64,000 bases of DNA from Corynebacterium argentoratense DSM 44202 (GCF_000590555.1 NC_022198.1:1911646-1975645); one strand, 5' to 3'; shown: positions 37,268 through 47,505, counted from the first letter of the stretch. Numbers and translations are program-made. The notes: generated by a model not told the origin, from the letters alone.

Positions 37268-37433
37268 AGTTTTTAGAGTACAACGTCGGCTACATGGTTG
37301 CGGTTACGTTATCGTTTGCTGCGGCGGCGGGCACGCTGGCGGCGCTTGTCGGCTAGCCTCGTGTGAACAGTCCCCCAATACCTGCCCTTTCCCTATTCAT
37401 TCCCCGTCCCCGTCCCCCACTCCCCTTTTCTTT

Positions 37434-37439
37434 AGGAGG
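37434..37439 (+). promoter_or_regulatory. Strong ribosome binding site of glpK
   Basis: AGGAGG nine bases before the ATG at 37449 fixes the glpK start and shows that translation initiation is intact despite the frameshift downstream. Confidence 0.85.
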
Positions 37440-37448
37440 CTTCACCTC

Positions 37449-38974
37449 ATGGCTACCGACACTCAATACATTGCGGCGATCGACCAGGGCACCACGTCCA
37501 CCCGCTGCATCTTGTTCACGCACGAAGGCGAACTAGCCGCCGTCAGTCAGTTCGAGCACGAGCAGATTTTCCCCAGAAGGGTTGGGTCGAGCACGATCCG
37601 ATGGAAATTTGGAAAAACACTCGCCGTGCAGTGGGCGAAGTAATTGCCACTGCGGATGCCTCCCCTTCGAATGTGCTGGCTGTGGGCATTACTAACCAGC
37701 GCGAGACCACCGTGGTGTGGGATAAGAATACGGGGGAGCCCGTGTACAACGCGATCGTGTGGCAGGATACGCGCACGATGGCGATCTGCGACGAGATCGC
37801 GGGCGAGGATGGTCCGGAGAAGTTCCGTGACAAGACTGGGTTGTTTATTAACTCCTATCCTTCCGCACCGAAGATCAAGTGGATTCTCGACAATGTTGAA
37901 GGTGCCCGCGAGCGCGGGGAGGCCGGCGATTTGTTGTTCGGCACGATCGACACGTGGTTGTTGTGGAATCTGACTGGCGGCGCGGAGGGCGATGGCAATG
38001 AGCCCGCGCTCCACTGCACAGATGTGACGAATGCGTCGCGCACGCTGCTCATGGATCTGAAGACGTTGCAGTGGGATGAGGATCTCTGCGAGCAGATGGG
38101 TATTCCGATGCAGATGTTGCCGGAGATCCGTCCGAGTGTGGGTGATTTCCGTCAGATCCGCGCACGCGGTTCGCTGCCTGGTGTGCCGATTCGCGGTATT
38201 TTGGGCGACCAGCAGGCTGCGATGTTCGGCCAAGCGTGCTTCAAGAATGGTGACGCGAAGAACACCTACGGCACGGGCCTGTTTATGCTGCTCAACACGG
38301 GCACGAAGCCGAAGTGGAGTGAGCACGGCATGCTGACTACCGTGTGCTACCAGATTGAGGGTCAAAAGCCGGTGTATGCGCTGGAGGGTTCCGTCGCGGT
38401 GGGTGGTTCACTGGTCCAGTGGCTGCGCGACAATCTGCAGATCATCCCCAATGCACCTGCGATTGAGAACATGGCGCGCAGTGTGGAGGACAATGGCGGT
38501 GTCTACATTGTGCCGGCGTTCTCGGGCTTGTTCGCTCCGAGGTGGAAGCCGGATGCTCGTGGCGCGATCGTCGGTCTGACTCGTTTCGCTAACCGGAATC
38601 ACTTTGCGCGCGCGGTGCTGGAGGCTACGGCGTTCCAGACTCGCGAGGTTGCCGACGCGATGGTTGCGGATTCGGGTGTGGAGATCACCCGCCTGAAGGT
38701 TGACGGCGGGATGGTGCACAACGAGTTGCTGATGCAGTTCCAGGCAGACATTTTGGATACTGACGTCGTGCGCCCCCAGGTCACAGAAACCACTGCGCTG
38801 GGCGCGGCGTACGCGGCCGGTTTGAGCGTTGGTTTCTGGGAAAACCTGGAGGTCCTCAAGCACAACAATGCAGAGGACAAGGTGTGGCATCCGAAGATGG
38901 ACGCCGAGCAGCGTGATGCGCTGTACCACGATTGGAACCGGGCAGTGGAGCGCACCTACGCCTGGGAGGAATAG
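37449..38974 (+). pseudogene. glpK: Glycerol kinase interrupted by a one-base frameshift
   Basis: The first frame (37449-37643) begins with the FGGY kinase motif [14 protein letters not shown] and goes out of register after EHEQIFP. The rest continues in another frame: [13 protein letters not shown] is encoded from about 37577, and the intact remainder runs to 38974 with [14 protein letters not shown] and [15 protein letters not shown]. The break is at a C-run, 37571-37574, where four C occur and the family sequence needs five. Repaired, it would give about 508 residues, the normal length. Either the gene is inactive, switched by slippage, or there is a sequencing error. No other glycerol genes are adjacent. 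Confidence 0.9.
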
Positions 38975-38986
38975 TCCCCCTGTCCC

Positions 38987-40246
38987 CTATTTCTTGGGTT
39001 CGAGAACCTCGACACCCATGTAGGGGCGCAGGGCTTCGGGGACAACCACGGAACCGTCGGCCTGCTGGTTGTTCTCCAGGATGGCGACCAACCAGCGGGT
39101 GGTCGCCAGGGTTCCGTTGAGGGTTGCGCACACCTGGGCTTTGCCGTTGTCGTCGCGGTAGCGCACTCCGAGGCGGCGGGCTTGGAAGGTGGTGCAGTTC
39201 GACGTCGAGGTGAGCTCGCGGTATGTGTTTTGGGTGGGCACCCACGCTTCAGTGTCGAATTTGCGTGCGGCAGAAGACCCGAGGTCGCCGCCCGCGACGT
39301 CAATAATTCGATAGGGCACGCCGACGGCGCCGAGCATGTCGCGTTCCATGTCGAGGAGGCGTTGGTGTTCTGCTTGGGCGTCTTCGGGTTTGCAGTAGGA
39401 GAACATTTCGACTTTGTCGAACTGGTGGACGCGTAGAATTCCGCGGGTGTCTTTGCCGTAGGATCCGGCTTCGCGACGGAAGCAGGAGGACCAGCCGGCG
39501 TAGCGCTTGGGACCTTCGGAGAGGTCGATGATTTCACCCTGGTGGTATCCGGCGAGGGCGACCTCGGAGGTGCCGACGAGGTAGAGGTCGTCTGCGGGGA
39601 GGTAGTAGATTTCGTCCGAGTGGGCGCCGAGGAATCCGGTGCCGGCCATGGATTCGGGGCGGACGAGGACCGGTGGAACCATCAGTTGGAACCCGGCCTG
39701 GCGGGCTTTCATAGCGGCGAGGTTGAGCATTGCTAGCTGTAGGAATGCGCCGTCGCCGGTGAGGAAGTAGAAGCGGGAGCCGGAGACTTTGGTTCCGCGT
39801 TCCATGTCGATCAGGCCGAGGGATTCACCAAGTTCGAGGTGGTCTTTGGGTTCAAAGTCGAACTCTGGTGGGGTGCCGACGTGCTCGAGGACGATGTAGT
39901 CGTCTTCGCCGCCAGCGGGTGCGCCTTCCACAACATTGGAGATGAGGTATTGGAGGCGTTCGACTTCTGCTTCGGCGTCTTTTTGCGCGGCTTCGGCGTC
40001 TTTGACCTGCTGCTTGAGGGCGTTGGAGCCTTCGAGTAGGGCAGGGCGCTGTTCGGGTGCTGCTTGCCCAATTTTTTTACCGAAGGCTTTTTGTTCTGCC
40101 CTCAGGGAGTCGGCCTTCGCGATTGATTCGCGGCGGGTTTCGTCGGCGGAGATCAGTTGGTCGACGAGTTGGGGGTCTTCGCCGCGGGTGATCTGGGATT
40201 GTCGGACGACGTCGGGGTTATCGCGGAGGAACTTGAGATCAATCAC
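38987..40246 (-). CDS. serS: Seryl-tRNA synthetase
   Basis: 419 residues, class II synthetase. The N-terminal coiled-coil arm (residues about 30-105) contacts the long variable arm of tRNA-Ser. The catalytic core shows [14 protein letters not shown], then motif 2 [17 protein letters not shown] and motif 3 in [15 protein letters not shown]. It charges tRNA with serine. It converges on glpK with a 12-nt gap. One copy of the dispersed motif (39293) encodes [14 protein letters not shown] residues. Confidence 0.97.
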   Translation of the reverse strand: MIDLKFLRDNPDVVRQSQITRGEDPQLVDQLISADETRRESIAKADSLRAEQKAFGKKIGQAAPEQRPALLEGSNALKQQVKDAEAAQKDAEAEVERLQYLISNVVEGAPAGGEDDYIVLEHVGTPPEFDFEPKDHLELGESLGLIDMERGTKVSGSRFYFLTGDGAFLQLAMLNLAAMKARQAGFQLMVPPVLVRPESMAGTGFLGAHSDEIYYLPADDLYLVGTSEVALAGYHQGEIIDLSEGPKRYAGWSSCFRREAGSYGKDTRGILRVHQFDKVEMFSYCKPEDAQAEHQRLLDMERDMLGAVGVPYRIIDVAGGDLGSSAARKFDTEAWVPTQNTYRELTSTSNCTTFQARRLGVRYRDDNGKAQVCATLNGTLATTRWLVAILENNQQADGSVVVPEALRPYMGVEVLEPKK

Positions 40247-40297
40247 GCTCTTAGCCTACCGCCTTGGTGTGTGCGTAGTGTTTCTCCCTTAACCCCA

Positions 40298-40311
40298 CCC
40301 CTTTAAAGGGG
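40298..40311. promoter_or_regulatory. 14-bp perfect palindrome upstream of serS and farR
   Basis: CCCCTTTAAAGGGG lies 52 bp upstream of the serS start and 170 bp upstream of the GntR gene, within their divergent spacer (40247-40480). Its symmetry suits a dimeric regulator; whether the GntR protein binds here is unknown. Confidence 0.4.
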
Positions 40312-40480
40312 GATCATTTTCAAAACGCCTGCGGCGGGGCGAGTGATTTATTAACGTAATTTTTAACCGTTATTTGCGTTCATGCAGCAACTTTCCCGGC
40401 GCAGTGTGCGCGTTGTGCGTGTGCTGTCAATGGGCGCGGGCGCAGGATGCTCGTCATTGTTTCTGTGTGTGGGAAGGTAA

Positions 40481-41317
40481 GTGGTACCCGTGCGGCAGTT
40501 TCGATCGTATTCTTTGGACCTGAGTGAGGGGGCCGCGCCGAAGCATGTTCAGCTGCGTCGGATAATCGAGCATTACGTGGAGAATAATTTGTCTCCGGGG
40601 GATATGTTGCCGGGCGAGCGCATGTTTGAGGAGCATTTTCGTATTTCGCGGATTACTGTCAGGCGTGCGGCGGGGGATTTGGTTGCCAGCGGCAAGTTGG
40701 TTCGTGTGCGCGGCCGGGGGACGTTTGTGGCCTCTACTCCTATGACGTCGAGTACTGGGTTGTTGTCTTTTAGTGAGCAGATGCGGGCGGAGGGTTTGCG
40801 TCCGGGCAGCATCATTGTGTTGGCGTCGCGGAGTGTTCCTCCGCCGGAAACTGTGCGTTTTTTCGCGGGTGGGGATCAGGATTCGGAGGTTGCGTTGCAG
40901 CCGGCGGGTGATGAGCCTGTGGATTTGAATACGCAGATGCATCATGCTCATGTGCGGCGGGTTCGTTTGGCTAATGGCGTTCCTGTGTCGATTGATGATG
41001 GTTGGTATAACAGCAGGTTGATGCCCTCTTTGTTGGAAAATGATGTGTATAACTCGATGTATGACATCATGTCGACGCATTACGATTGCCCTGTGACGGA
41101 GACGGTTCAGACGTCCTCTGCAGTGTGTGCGGATTCGGAGCAGGCTGGGTTGCTTGAGGTGTCCGTGGGGGCGCCGTTGTTGCGGGTGTTGCGTCAGTCT
41201 TATTCGCGGGGTCGGCCTGTGGAGTGGTGCGTGTCTTTTTACCGGACGGATCGTTTTGCTTTGTGTTCGCGTGTGACTCGCGCTTCTGCTGATTCTTCCG
41301 ATCGTGGCAATATGTAA
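40481..41317 (+). CDS. farR: GntR/UTRA-family regulator, FarR-like
   Basis: 278 residues, GTG start with GGGAAGG just upstream (a second GTG at 40490 is possible). Residues about 15-80 are a winged helix of GntR type: VQLRRIIEHYVENNLSPGD, RISRITVRRAAGDLV, VRVRGRGTFVAS. The remainder is a UTRA ligand domain (VRRVRLANGVPVSIDDG). In C. glutamicum the gene divergent from serS is farR (cg3202), a regulator of amino-acid metabolism genes; the name here depends on that synteny. The septum-formation gene begins 3 nt after its stop. Confidence 0.75.
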   Translation: MVPVRQFRSYSLDLSEGAAPKHVQLRRIIEHYVENNLSPGDMLPGERMFEEHFRISRITVRRAAGDLVASGKLVRVRGRGTFVASTPMTSSTGLLSFSEQMRAEGLRPGSIIVLASRSVPPPETVRFFAGGDQDSEVALQPAGDEPVDLNTQMHHAHVRRVRLANGVPVSIDDGWYNSRLMPSLLENDVYNSMYDIMSTHYDCPVTETVQTSSAVCADSEQAGLLEVSVGAPLLRVLRQSYSRGRPVEWCVSFYRTDRFALCSRVTRASADSSDRGNM

Positions 41318-41320
41318 CCC

Positions 41321-42325
41321 ATGGTTTCTAGTTGGCGTTCTTCGGCTCCTGTGCGTGTCGCCCTTGTTGCTTCTTTGGTGGGCGGTGTTGCTGTGGGTGG
41401 TTATGCTTTTGAGTCCGCCCGGGCTGGTTCTTCTGGGGAGGGTGGGGATTCTTCCGCTGCGGGTTCGTCTTCGCAGCCGGCTAGTGATTCTTCGGCTCCG
41501 GTGGCGTCGTTTACGACGGCGAGTGTTGGGGATTGCGTGACGTGGGATGTTGACGCCGCGGGCGCGGTGTCGCAGTTTGGGCAGACGGATTGTGCCCGTC
41601 CGCACCGTTTTGAGATTTCGGCTCGTGAGGATTTGGGAGCGTATCCGTCGAGTGAGTTTGGCCCGAAGGCGGATATGCCTGGGGTTGCGCGTCAGGCGGA
41701 GTTGCGTGAGGAGTTGTGCCAGGGGCCGACGATTAAGTATTTGAAGGGTCATTTTGATCCTGTGGGACGTTATTCTGTGGCGTCGATTTTGCCGCCGAGG
41801 GAGCAGTGGGAGGCTGGGGATCGCACGATGTTGTGTGGTGTTCAGGTGACCAATGATGATGGTTCGGTGGAGTTGACGTCGGGTTCTGCGTTGAATCAGG
41901 ATCAGGCGCGGATTGCTCAGGCTGGGGAGTGCGTTGCGGTTGATGACGCCGAGGTGCCTCGGGTTGTTGATTGTGGTGCGGAGCATTCGTATGAGGTAAC
42001 GAAGGTGATTGATCTTCAGGAGGTGTTCCCGGATCGGGTGCCGAGTATTGAGGATCAGGATAATTATTTGAAGCCGGTGTGTACGCAGGCCGCGATGGAT
42101 TATGTGGGTGGGGATGACGCGTTGTATTACTCGACGCTGCAGCCGTTCTGGACGGTTGTGCCGCCTAATTCGTGGTCGGGCGGCAGCCATACTGTGAACT
42201 GCACCCTGTTCTTCCCTAATGCTTCTGGCCGTTTTGCGGGTTTAGTGGGTTCGGCGAAGTCTGGGTTCACGATTGATGGTCAGCCTCCGCAGAAGTTGCC
42301 GGAGCGTAACCCGATCCGCCAGTAG
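41321..42325 (+). CDS. Septum-formation domain membrane protein
   Basis: 334 residues: a single N-terminal membrane helix (VALVASLVGGVAVGGYAF), a Ser-rich linker and two repeats of a Cys-containing extracytoplasmic domain. The domain signature is VGDCVTWD with later CARPHRFEIS, and AGECVAVDDAEVPRVVDC with EHSYEVTKV, matching the actinobacterial Septum_form family (Rv3835 type). The biochemical role is unknown. It overlaps no neighbour and is probably co-transcribed with farR. Confidence 0.8.
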   Translation: MVSSWRSSAPVRVALVASLVGGVAVGGYAFESARAGSSGEGGDSSAAGSSSQPASDSSAPVASFTTASVGDCVTWDVDAAGAVSQFGQTDCARPHRFEISAREDLGAYPSSEFGPKADMPGVARQAELREELCQGPTIKYLKGHFDPVGRYSVASILPPREQWEAGDRTMLCGVQVTNDDGSVELTSGSALNQDQARIAQAGECVAVDDAEVPRVVDCGAEHSYEVTKVIDLQEVFPDRVPSIEDQDNYLKPVCTQAAMDYVGGDDALYYSTLQPFWTVVPPNSWSGGSHTVNCTLFFPNASGRFAGLVGSAKSGFTIDGQPPQKLPERNPIRQ

Positions 42326-42360
42326 GCCCGCTGTGGGCGTGCGGCTGCTAGTGAAGTGGG

Positions 42361-42717
42361 GTGGTGTGTGTGGTTGAGGTCAGCGACGAGCGTTTTGATC
42401 AGTTGGTGGAGCAGGCCATTGAGCTGATTCCGCGCGAGTTGCGTCGCCACGTGGATAATGTGGCGATGTTTGTTGATGATTACAATCCTGATTCGCCCTA
42501 TATTTTGGGTTTGTACGACGGGGTGGCGTTGACGGAGCGGACGAGTGATTATTCGATGCATTTGCCTCCGAGTATTACCTTGTACGCGGAGGCGTTGAAG
42601 GACTTTTGTGCTTCAGAGGAGCAGCTGCGTGAGCAGATTGCGATCACGGTGGTGCATGAGGTCGCGCATCATTTTGGGATTGATGATGATCGTTTGCACG
42701 AGTTGGGGTGGGGCTAG
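42361..42717 (+). CDS. Zincin-like metallopeptidase family protein
   Basis: About 115-118 residues; several in-frame GTG codons (42361, 42364, 42370) could start it. The C-terminal VVHEVAHHFGIDDDRLHELGWG carries HExxH plus a downstream Asp/His, the signature of the minimal zincin family found beside the septum-formation gene in mycobacteria (Rv3836). Substrate unknown. Its stop overlaps the stop of the convergent phosphatase gene by 4 nt. Confidence 0.85.
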   Translation: MVCVVEVSDERFDQLVEQAIELIPRELRRHVDNVAMFVDDYNPDSPYILGLYDGVALTERTSDYSMHLPPSITLYAEALKDFCASEEQLREQIAITVVHEVAHHFGIDDDRLHELGWG

Positions 42718-43349
42718 CGGGGTGTGAGTGTGGGGAGGTTGACGGGCCATGTTCCGATGGGCCCGTCGGTGGTGATTTCGACGATTCCGCAGTTGGGGTA
42801 GATGGAGTTGGCGATGAGTTGTCGGTCGACGTCGCAGGCGTTCGCGACGAAGGTTCGGATGGCGGCACCGTGGCTGACGATGGCGAATTTGTCGAGGCCG
42901 GAGTCGAGTAGTTGGGTGATGGTTGGGTAGAAGCGGTCGATGAAGGTGGCGTAGCTTTCGCCGCCTGGTACGAGGATTGCGTGGTCGAAGTCGGTGTATG
43001 CGCGGTCGAATGCTACGGGGGTGGCGTCGTAGACCCAGGAGTTGAAGGCGCCTTGGTAGATGCGGAGGGCGTCGTCGTCGCCGCGCATTTCTAGTTCACC
43101 GGCGGAGATTTCTTCAAGTCCGGGAAGTTGCCCGTGGTAGTCGATGCCGGTGTGTTGGGCGGTTTGGATGGCGCGGGCAATGCGTGAGGAGTAGATGCGA
43201 GTGTATCCGCGTTCGCTTAAGTTCCGGCCGGCTTCTTGGGCTTGGGTGCGTCCGAGTTCGGTGAGGTCGGCGCCGGGGTGGGCGGTGTCGAGCAGGTGGT
43301 CGATGTTGCTGGGGGTTTCCCCGTGGCGGACGAGTGCGAAGCGGGCCAT
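42714..43349 (-). CDS. Histidine phosphatase (phosphoglycerate mutase-like)
   Basis: 211 residues. The phospho-His motif ALVRHGETPSN is at the N-terminus and the second His is in FAIVSHGAAIRTF. An acid in LEEISAGELEMRG completes the site. It belongs to the broad branch that dephosphorylates small phosphates; similar genes near pheA in mycobacteria (Rv3837c) are annotated only as mutase-like. It starts 60 nt after the pheA stop on the same strand. Confidence 0.88.
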   Translation of the reverse strand: MARFALVRHGETPSNIDHLLDTAHPGADLTELGRTQAQEAGRNLSERGYTRIYSSRIARAIQTAQHTGIDYHGQLPGLEEISAGELEMRGDDDALRIYQGAFNSWVYDATPVAFDRAYTDFDHAILVPGGESYATFIDRFYPTITQLLDSGLDKFAIVSHGAAIRTFVANACDVDRQLIANSIYPNCGIVEITTDGPIGTWPVNLPTLTPR

Positions 43350-43410
43350 CTGTACCTTTCGTTGTGGTGCCGGCGCGTGCCGTGTGGCTGCTACCTTTAA
43401 GCGTGTGCCT

Positions 43411-44367
43411 TTAGCGTATGCCGGCGCGCAGGTTGTCGGTCCATTCGTGGGCGCGATGTATCTCTTCCAAGTTTATGGGCGAACGCGGTTGTTCGCATGA
43501 GGGCCACGAGCCGAGGTATTCGACTTTTTCGGCGCGGAGGTAGATTGCCCGGAGTGCTTCGGCGACGGGAGCGTCATCAATGTGGCCGACGATGTCGATG
43601 TGGAATCGGTATGTTCCCAGGCCAGTGCGGGTGGGGCGGGATTCAATGCGGGACATGTCGACGCCGCGGGTGGCGAGTTCTTGGAGTGCTCCGACGAGTG
43701 TTCCTGCTTCGTTGGGGAGGGTGACCATGATGGAGGTGCGGTCGTTTCCGGTGCGGGGTGTGGGTGCCCCCGCGGGTCCGATGAGTGCGAATCGGGTGCG
43801 TGCGCCGGCGACGTCTGCGACGGGATGCTCAATGACGTCGAGGTGGTAGATGTCTGCTGCGCGTAGGGGTGCGGCTGCGGCGTCTGCTTTGCCTTCGGCG
43901 ACCATCTGGGCGGCAGCCGCGTTGGAGGTGGCGGCGATGAAGGTTGCGTCGGGGAGGTTGCGTTCGAGCCATTGGGCGACTTGGGGTTTAGCCACGGGGT
44001 GGGTGGTGAAGGTGCGGATGTCACCTAGGCGTCTGCCTGTGCGGACCACGATGGCGAACGCGACGTCAATATCTATTTCGTGGTAGATCTGGGCGCCGGG
44101 GTGTGCGGCGAGTGCGTCGAAGGTGGGGGTGACGGGCCCGTCGACGCTGTTTTCGATGGCTACGACGGCGTAGTCGGCGCGGGTGGGTGGCTGCTGGCTA
44201 GGATTGGTGGGGTTCAGTACTGCACCGATCGCTTCGGCGGGGCTTGTGACCGCCAGTGGCTGTAGTTCTGCGGTGCCTCCTGGGATGCAGCCGAGTTCTG
44301 CGAAGCGGATGAGTGCGGCTTCGGTGAAGGTTCCTTGGGGCCCGAGGTAGGCGACGGTGCAGCTCAT
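43411..44367 (-). CDS. pheA: Prephenate dehydratase
   Basis: 318 residues from the ATG at 44367; the frame is open to 44682 but the added part is antisense to the amidase. The dehydratase domain begins VAYLGPQGTFTEAAL and has AIENSVDGPVTPTFDAL and the Thr-Arg-Phe region GARTRFALIG. The C-terminal ACT domain (TSIMVTLPNEAGTLVGAL, then MSRIESRPTRTGLGTY) carries the ESRP phenylalanine-binding loop, so feedback inhibition by Phe is expected. It makes phenylpyruvate from prephenate. Divergent from the amidase gene. Confidence 0.96.
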   Translation of the reverse strand: MSCTVAYLGPQGTFTEAALIRFAELGCIPGGTAELQPLAVTSPAEAIGAVLNPTNPSQQPPTRADYAVVAIENSVDGPVTPTFDALAAHPGAQIYHEIDIDVAFAIVVRTGRRLGDIRTFTTHPVAKPQVAQWLERNLPDATFIAATSNAAAAQMVAEGKADAAAAPLRAADIYHLDVIEHPVADVAGARTRFALIGPAGAPTPRTGNDRTSIMVTLPNEAGTLVGALQELATRGVDMSRIESRPTRTGLGTYRFHIDIVGHIDDAPVAEALRAIYLRAEKVEYLGSWPSCEQPRSPINLEEIHRAHEWTDNLRAGIR

Positions 44368-44397
44368 GTGTGTGATTGTAGTTGGGATGTGTGGCTT

Positions 44398-45702
44398 GTG
44401 AGTGCTTGCGGCGATGGTGGTGTGGCACGGGCGCTTGAAGATGGGGTGTGCTCTCGGGGGGCCCGGCTGGCGGTTGAGGCATTTGGGGAGTTCATTGGGG
44501 GACGGCCGATGGCTGCGACGGGGTTGTCTTTCAATGCGGTCACCGATGGCACCCCGGTCGGTGGCACCCCGGTCGGTGGGCGTTTGTCGGGCTTGTTGGT
44601 GGCGGTGAAGGATCTGACTGCGGTGGCGGGGATGCCCCTGGGCTTGGGCAATTCGGGGCGTGCGTTCGTGCCCGCGGAGCATTCGCCTGTGGTCCAGCGC
44701 CTGCTTGATGCTGGTTGCGTGGTGGTGGGCAAGTCGGCGACGAGCGAGCTAGGCATGACGGCCTATTGCGAGCCTGTGGTCGATGGGGTGCAGCTGCGGG
44801 AGGATGCGCCCCAGTTGTTGAGGGGCCGTACGACGGGTGGTTCTTCGGGCGGTGCTGCGGTAGCGGTGGCACGGGGTGTTGTTCCGGTGGCGCATGCAAC
44901 CGATGGTGGGGGCAGCATTCGTGTGCCGGCGGCGGCGTGCGGGTTGGTGGGGTTCAAGCCCGAGCACGACACTACCGGTGGGGCGTTGACTGCTGATGGT
45001 TTTATTACCCGTAGCGTGTCGGATCAGGCGTTGATGCATGGTTACCAGGAGCATCCGTCCTATGTGTCCCCTCCTCGGTTGCGGGTGGGGCTTCTCACTG
45101 CACCTGCGCATGCGCCCGGCGCGCCGGTGGATGATGCGTGGGGTGCTGCGGCGTGCGAGGCCGCGTCGCGTTTGTCGGCGGTGGGGCACCGTGTGGTGGA
45201 GATTGAGCCTTATGGGCCTGAGTTTTTTGAGGCTTTTTGTGCGGTGTTGACGGTGCGTGCCCGCAAGATTCCGCGTGTGGTTGGGGAGACTGCGATTGTG
45301 TCGTGGTTGCGGGATCGGGGTGTTGACGCCGCGGCTGATTGGTCGCGCACGGGCCCGTTGCTGGAGGTAGCGGGTTCGGCGGATGCCCGTGTTCGGGCGC
45401 TTGTTGATGTGGATGTGTTGCTCTCCCCTAGCCTGGCGCATGATCCGCCGCAGTTGGGTTATTTTTCTTCGATGGCTCCGGCGGATGATTTTGCTGCGCA
45501 GACTGCGTGGACTCCGTGGGCGAGTACGCAGAATCTCACGGGCCGCTGCGGTATTTCGGTTCCTTGTGGGGTGTTGCCTTCGCCGGGTGTGTCGACGGGT
45601 ACGTCGGTGTTGTTGGGTTCGGTGCGTGTTGATGAGCCAACGTTGTTGGGTGTTGCACGCGAGGTATTTGATGGTGAGGTCGGGTTATGGCCCATAGATT
45701 AA
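44398..45702 (+). CDS. Amidase-signature family hydrolase
   Basis: About 434 residues from a GTG at 44398; the frame is open to 44335 but would then overlap pheA. The Ser-Ser-Lys triad is visible: Lys in [11 protein letters not shown], the first Ser in [14 protein letters not shown] and the nucleophile in [11 protein letters not shown]. The family hydrolyses amides or acts as glutamine amidotransferases; the lack of gat neighbours and shorter length favour a stand-alone amidase. The last 16 nt overlap the next gene. Confidence 0.88.
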   Translation: MSACGDGGVARALEDGVCSRGARLAVEAFGEFIGGRPMAATGLSFNAVTDGTPVGGTPVGGRLSGLLVAVKDLTAVAGMPLGLGNSGRAFVPAEHSPVVQRLLDAGCVVVGKSATSELGMTAYCEPVVDGVQLREDAPQLLRGRTTGGSSGGAAVAVARGVVPVAHATDGGGSIRVPAAACGLVGFKPEHDTTGGALTADGFITRSVSDQALMHGYQEHPSYVSPPRLRVGLLTAPAHAPGAPVDDAWGAAACEAASRLSAVGHRVVEIEPYGPEFFEAFCAVLTVRARKIPRVVGETAIVSWLRDRGVDAAADWSRTGPLLEVAGSADARVRALVDVDVLLSPSLAHDPPQLGYFSSMAPADDFAAQTAWTPWASTQNLTGRCGISVPCGVLPSPGVSTGTSVLLGSVRVDEPTLLGVAREVFDGEVGLWPID

Positions 45703-46421
45703 TCACAAAATTGATGACGCCGCGAGGGTTGCTGTGGTCGGAGATCGCGGTGGTGTTGCTGGTGACCTTCGGCATGTCGGGGTTGCGTGCTGTGTTGAAG
45801 CTTGTGGGGGCGTTGCTTGATCCGGCGCCGTTGAATGAGCAGTCGGTGGCTATTGGTGGCGCCCAGGCGTCTGTTCGGTGGTTGGATGTTGCTTTGCAGT
45901 TGAGCAGCGTGTTGAGTCTGCTGAGCTGGGCGGCGTTGGTTCTGGTTCTCGGCATCAGGGTGGTGAGGCCTAGGGCTTCGGATGCTGGGTGGGGTGCGGT
46001 GCTGGCGGCATGCATCGGGCTTCCGGGGTTGGTGTTGTACATGGTGGCGGTGCACATGGGGTGGAGTGTGCAGGTTAAGCCCTCCATGGGGTTGAGCTTG
46101 AGCGGCATTGTGCTGGCCCTTTTGTGGGCCGAAGCAAACGCTTTGGCCGAGGAGCTTGTGGTGGTGCAGTGGCTGGCGACCCGTCTGGAAACGCTGGGGG
46201 TGCGTGTGTGGGTGATCATCGCGGCGTCATCACTGTTGAGGGCCAGTTATCACCTGTATCAGGGTGTCAGCGCGGGTTTTGGCAATGTGGTGATGGGTGT
46301 GGTGTTCGCTTATGTGTTTCTGCGGTGGCAGCGCGTATGGCCGCTGGTGTGGGGACATTTTTTGATTGATGCGGTGGCGTTTGTTGGCTACCCGCTGCTG
46401 GGGTCGCACCTGGGACTGTAG
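45687..46421 (+). CDS. CPBP/CAAX-type intramembrane protease homologue
   Basis: 244 residues with six to seven membrane helices. The catalytic Glu pair lies in NALAEELVVVQWLATRL, where the usual EExxxR has Gln-Trp in place of the Arg spacing. Two His-containing helices follow: ASYHLYQGVSAG and WGHFLIDAVAF. Members cleave or sequester membrane proteins, some as bacteriocin-immunity factors; this one has no identifiable target. It overlaps the amidase by 16 nt. A copy of the dispersed motif lies at codons 10-13. Confidence 0.8.
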   Translation: MAHRLITKLMTPRGLLWSEIAVVLLVTFGMSGLRAVLKLVGALLDPAPLNEQSVAIGGAQASVRWLDVALQLSSVLSLLSWAALVLVLGIRVVRPRASDAGWGAVLAACIGLPGLVLYMVAVHMGWSVQVKPSMGLSLSGIVLALLWAEANALAEELVVVQWLATRLETLGVRVWVIIAASSLLRASYHLYQGVSAGFGNVVMGVVFAYVFLRWQRVWPLVWGHFLIDAVAFVGYPLLGSHLGL

Positions 46422-46438
46422 GAGATTTGCCACATTTT

Positions 46439-46486
46439 CGGGCATTTTCCGGGCAACAGCGGGCACATTCGGGCATGTTGGGGGCA
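46439..46486 (+). promoter_or_regulatory. Five helically phased GGGCA repeats upstream of ldh
   Basis: GGGCA occurs at 46440, 46451, 46461, 46471 and 46482, so the spacing is 11, 10, 10 and 11 bp, one turn each. Four of the five are preceded by C. The array ends 59 bp before the ldh start, just upstream of where a promoter should be, and could be a cooperative regulator-binding site. Confidence 0.5.
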
Positions 46487-46544
46487 TACTGGAACACAGG
46501 AATATCCCTCTAACTGGCTCCCGCGAGCCAAAGGCAGGTTAAAC

Positions 46545-47492
46545 ATGAAGGTCAGTGCTGGCAACAAAGTTGTTCTGATCGGCGCCGGCGATGTCGGAAT
46601 CGCCTACGCTTTCGCCCTCGTCAACCAAGGCGTCTGTGACCACCTCGCGATCATCGACATCGATGAAAAGAAGCTCGAAGGCAACGTCATGGACTTAAAC
46701 CACGGCGTCGTCTGGGCACCCTCGCGCACCAAAGTCACCAAGGGCACTTACGCTGACTGCGAAGACGCCGCCATGGTCGTCATCTGCGCCGGAGCCGCAC
46801 AAAAGCCGGGCGAAACCCGCCTACAGCTAGTCGACAAAAACATGAAGATCATGAAGTCCATCGTGGACAACGTCATGGTCAACGGCTTCGACGGCATCTT
46901 CCTCGTCGCATCCAACCCCGTCGACATCCTGTCCTACGCCGTGTGGAAATACTCTGGTCTGCCGCACGAGCGTGTCATTGGCTCCGGCACCGTGCTCGAC
47001 TCCGCCCGCTTCCGCTACATGCTGGGTGAACTCTACGAAGTCGCCCCGACCTCCATCCACTCCTACATCATCGGCGAACACGGCGACACCGAACTCCCCG
47101 TGCTATCGTCTGCCACCATCGCTGGCGTGTCCATGCGCAAACTGCTCGAAAAGGACCCCCAACTAGAGGGCCGCTTGGAGCGCATCTTCGAAGAAACCCG
47201 CGACGCCGCCTACACCATCATCGACGCCAAGGGCTCGACCTCTTACGGCATCGGCATGGGCTTGGCGCGTATCACCCGCGCCGTATTGCAGAACCAAGAC
47301 GTCGCACTGCCGGTCTCTGCGCTGCTGCAAGGCGAATACGGACAGAAGGACATCTACCTGGGCACCCCCGCCATTGTGAACCGCAAAGGCATCCGCCGCG
47401 TCGTCGAGCTGGAGCTCACCGACCACGAGCTTGAGCGCATGACCCACTCGGCCGACACCCTGCGCGCCATCCAGGACGAGTTCTTCCACTAA
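46545..47492 (+). CDS. ldh: L-lactate dehydrogenase
   Basis: 315 residues. The NAD-binding loop is [15 protein letters not shown], the ribose-binding acid follows in [11 protein letters not shown], and the active-site His is in [14 protein letters not shown]. The substrate-discriminating loop LQLVDKN and [13 protein letters not shown] identify the lactate rather than malate branch. It reduces pyruvate to L-lactate when oxygen is limiting. The gene stands alone, with a phased repeat array upstream and a nested inverted repeat downstream. Its codon use is strongly biased, as in highly expressed genes. Confidence 0.97.
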   Translation: MKVSAGNKVVLIGAGDVGIAYAFALVNQGVCDHLAIIDIDEKKLEGNVMDLNHGVVWAPSRTKVTKGTYADCEDAAMVVICAGAAQKPGETRLQLVDKNMKIMKSIVDNVMVNGFDGIFLVASNPVDILSYAVWKYSGLPHERVIGSGTVLDSARFRYMLGELYEVAPTSIHSYIIGEHGDTELPVLSSATIAGVSMRKLLEKDPQLEGRLERIFEETRDAAYTIIDAKGSTSYGIGMGLARITRAVLQNQDVALPVSALLQGEYGQKDIYLGTPAIVNRKGIRRVVELELTDHELERMTHSADTLRAIQDEFFH

Positions 47493-47505
47493 TTTTTCTT
47501 GGGCA

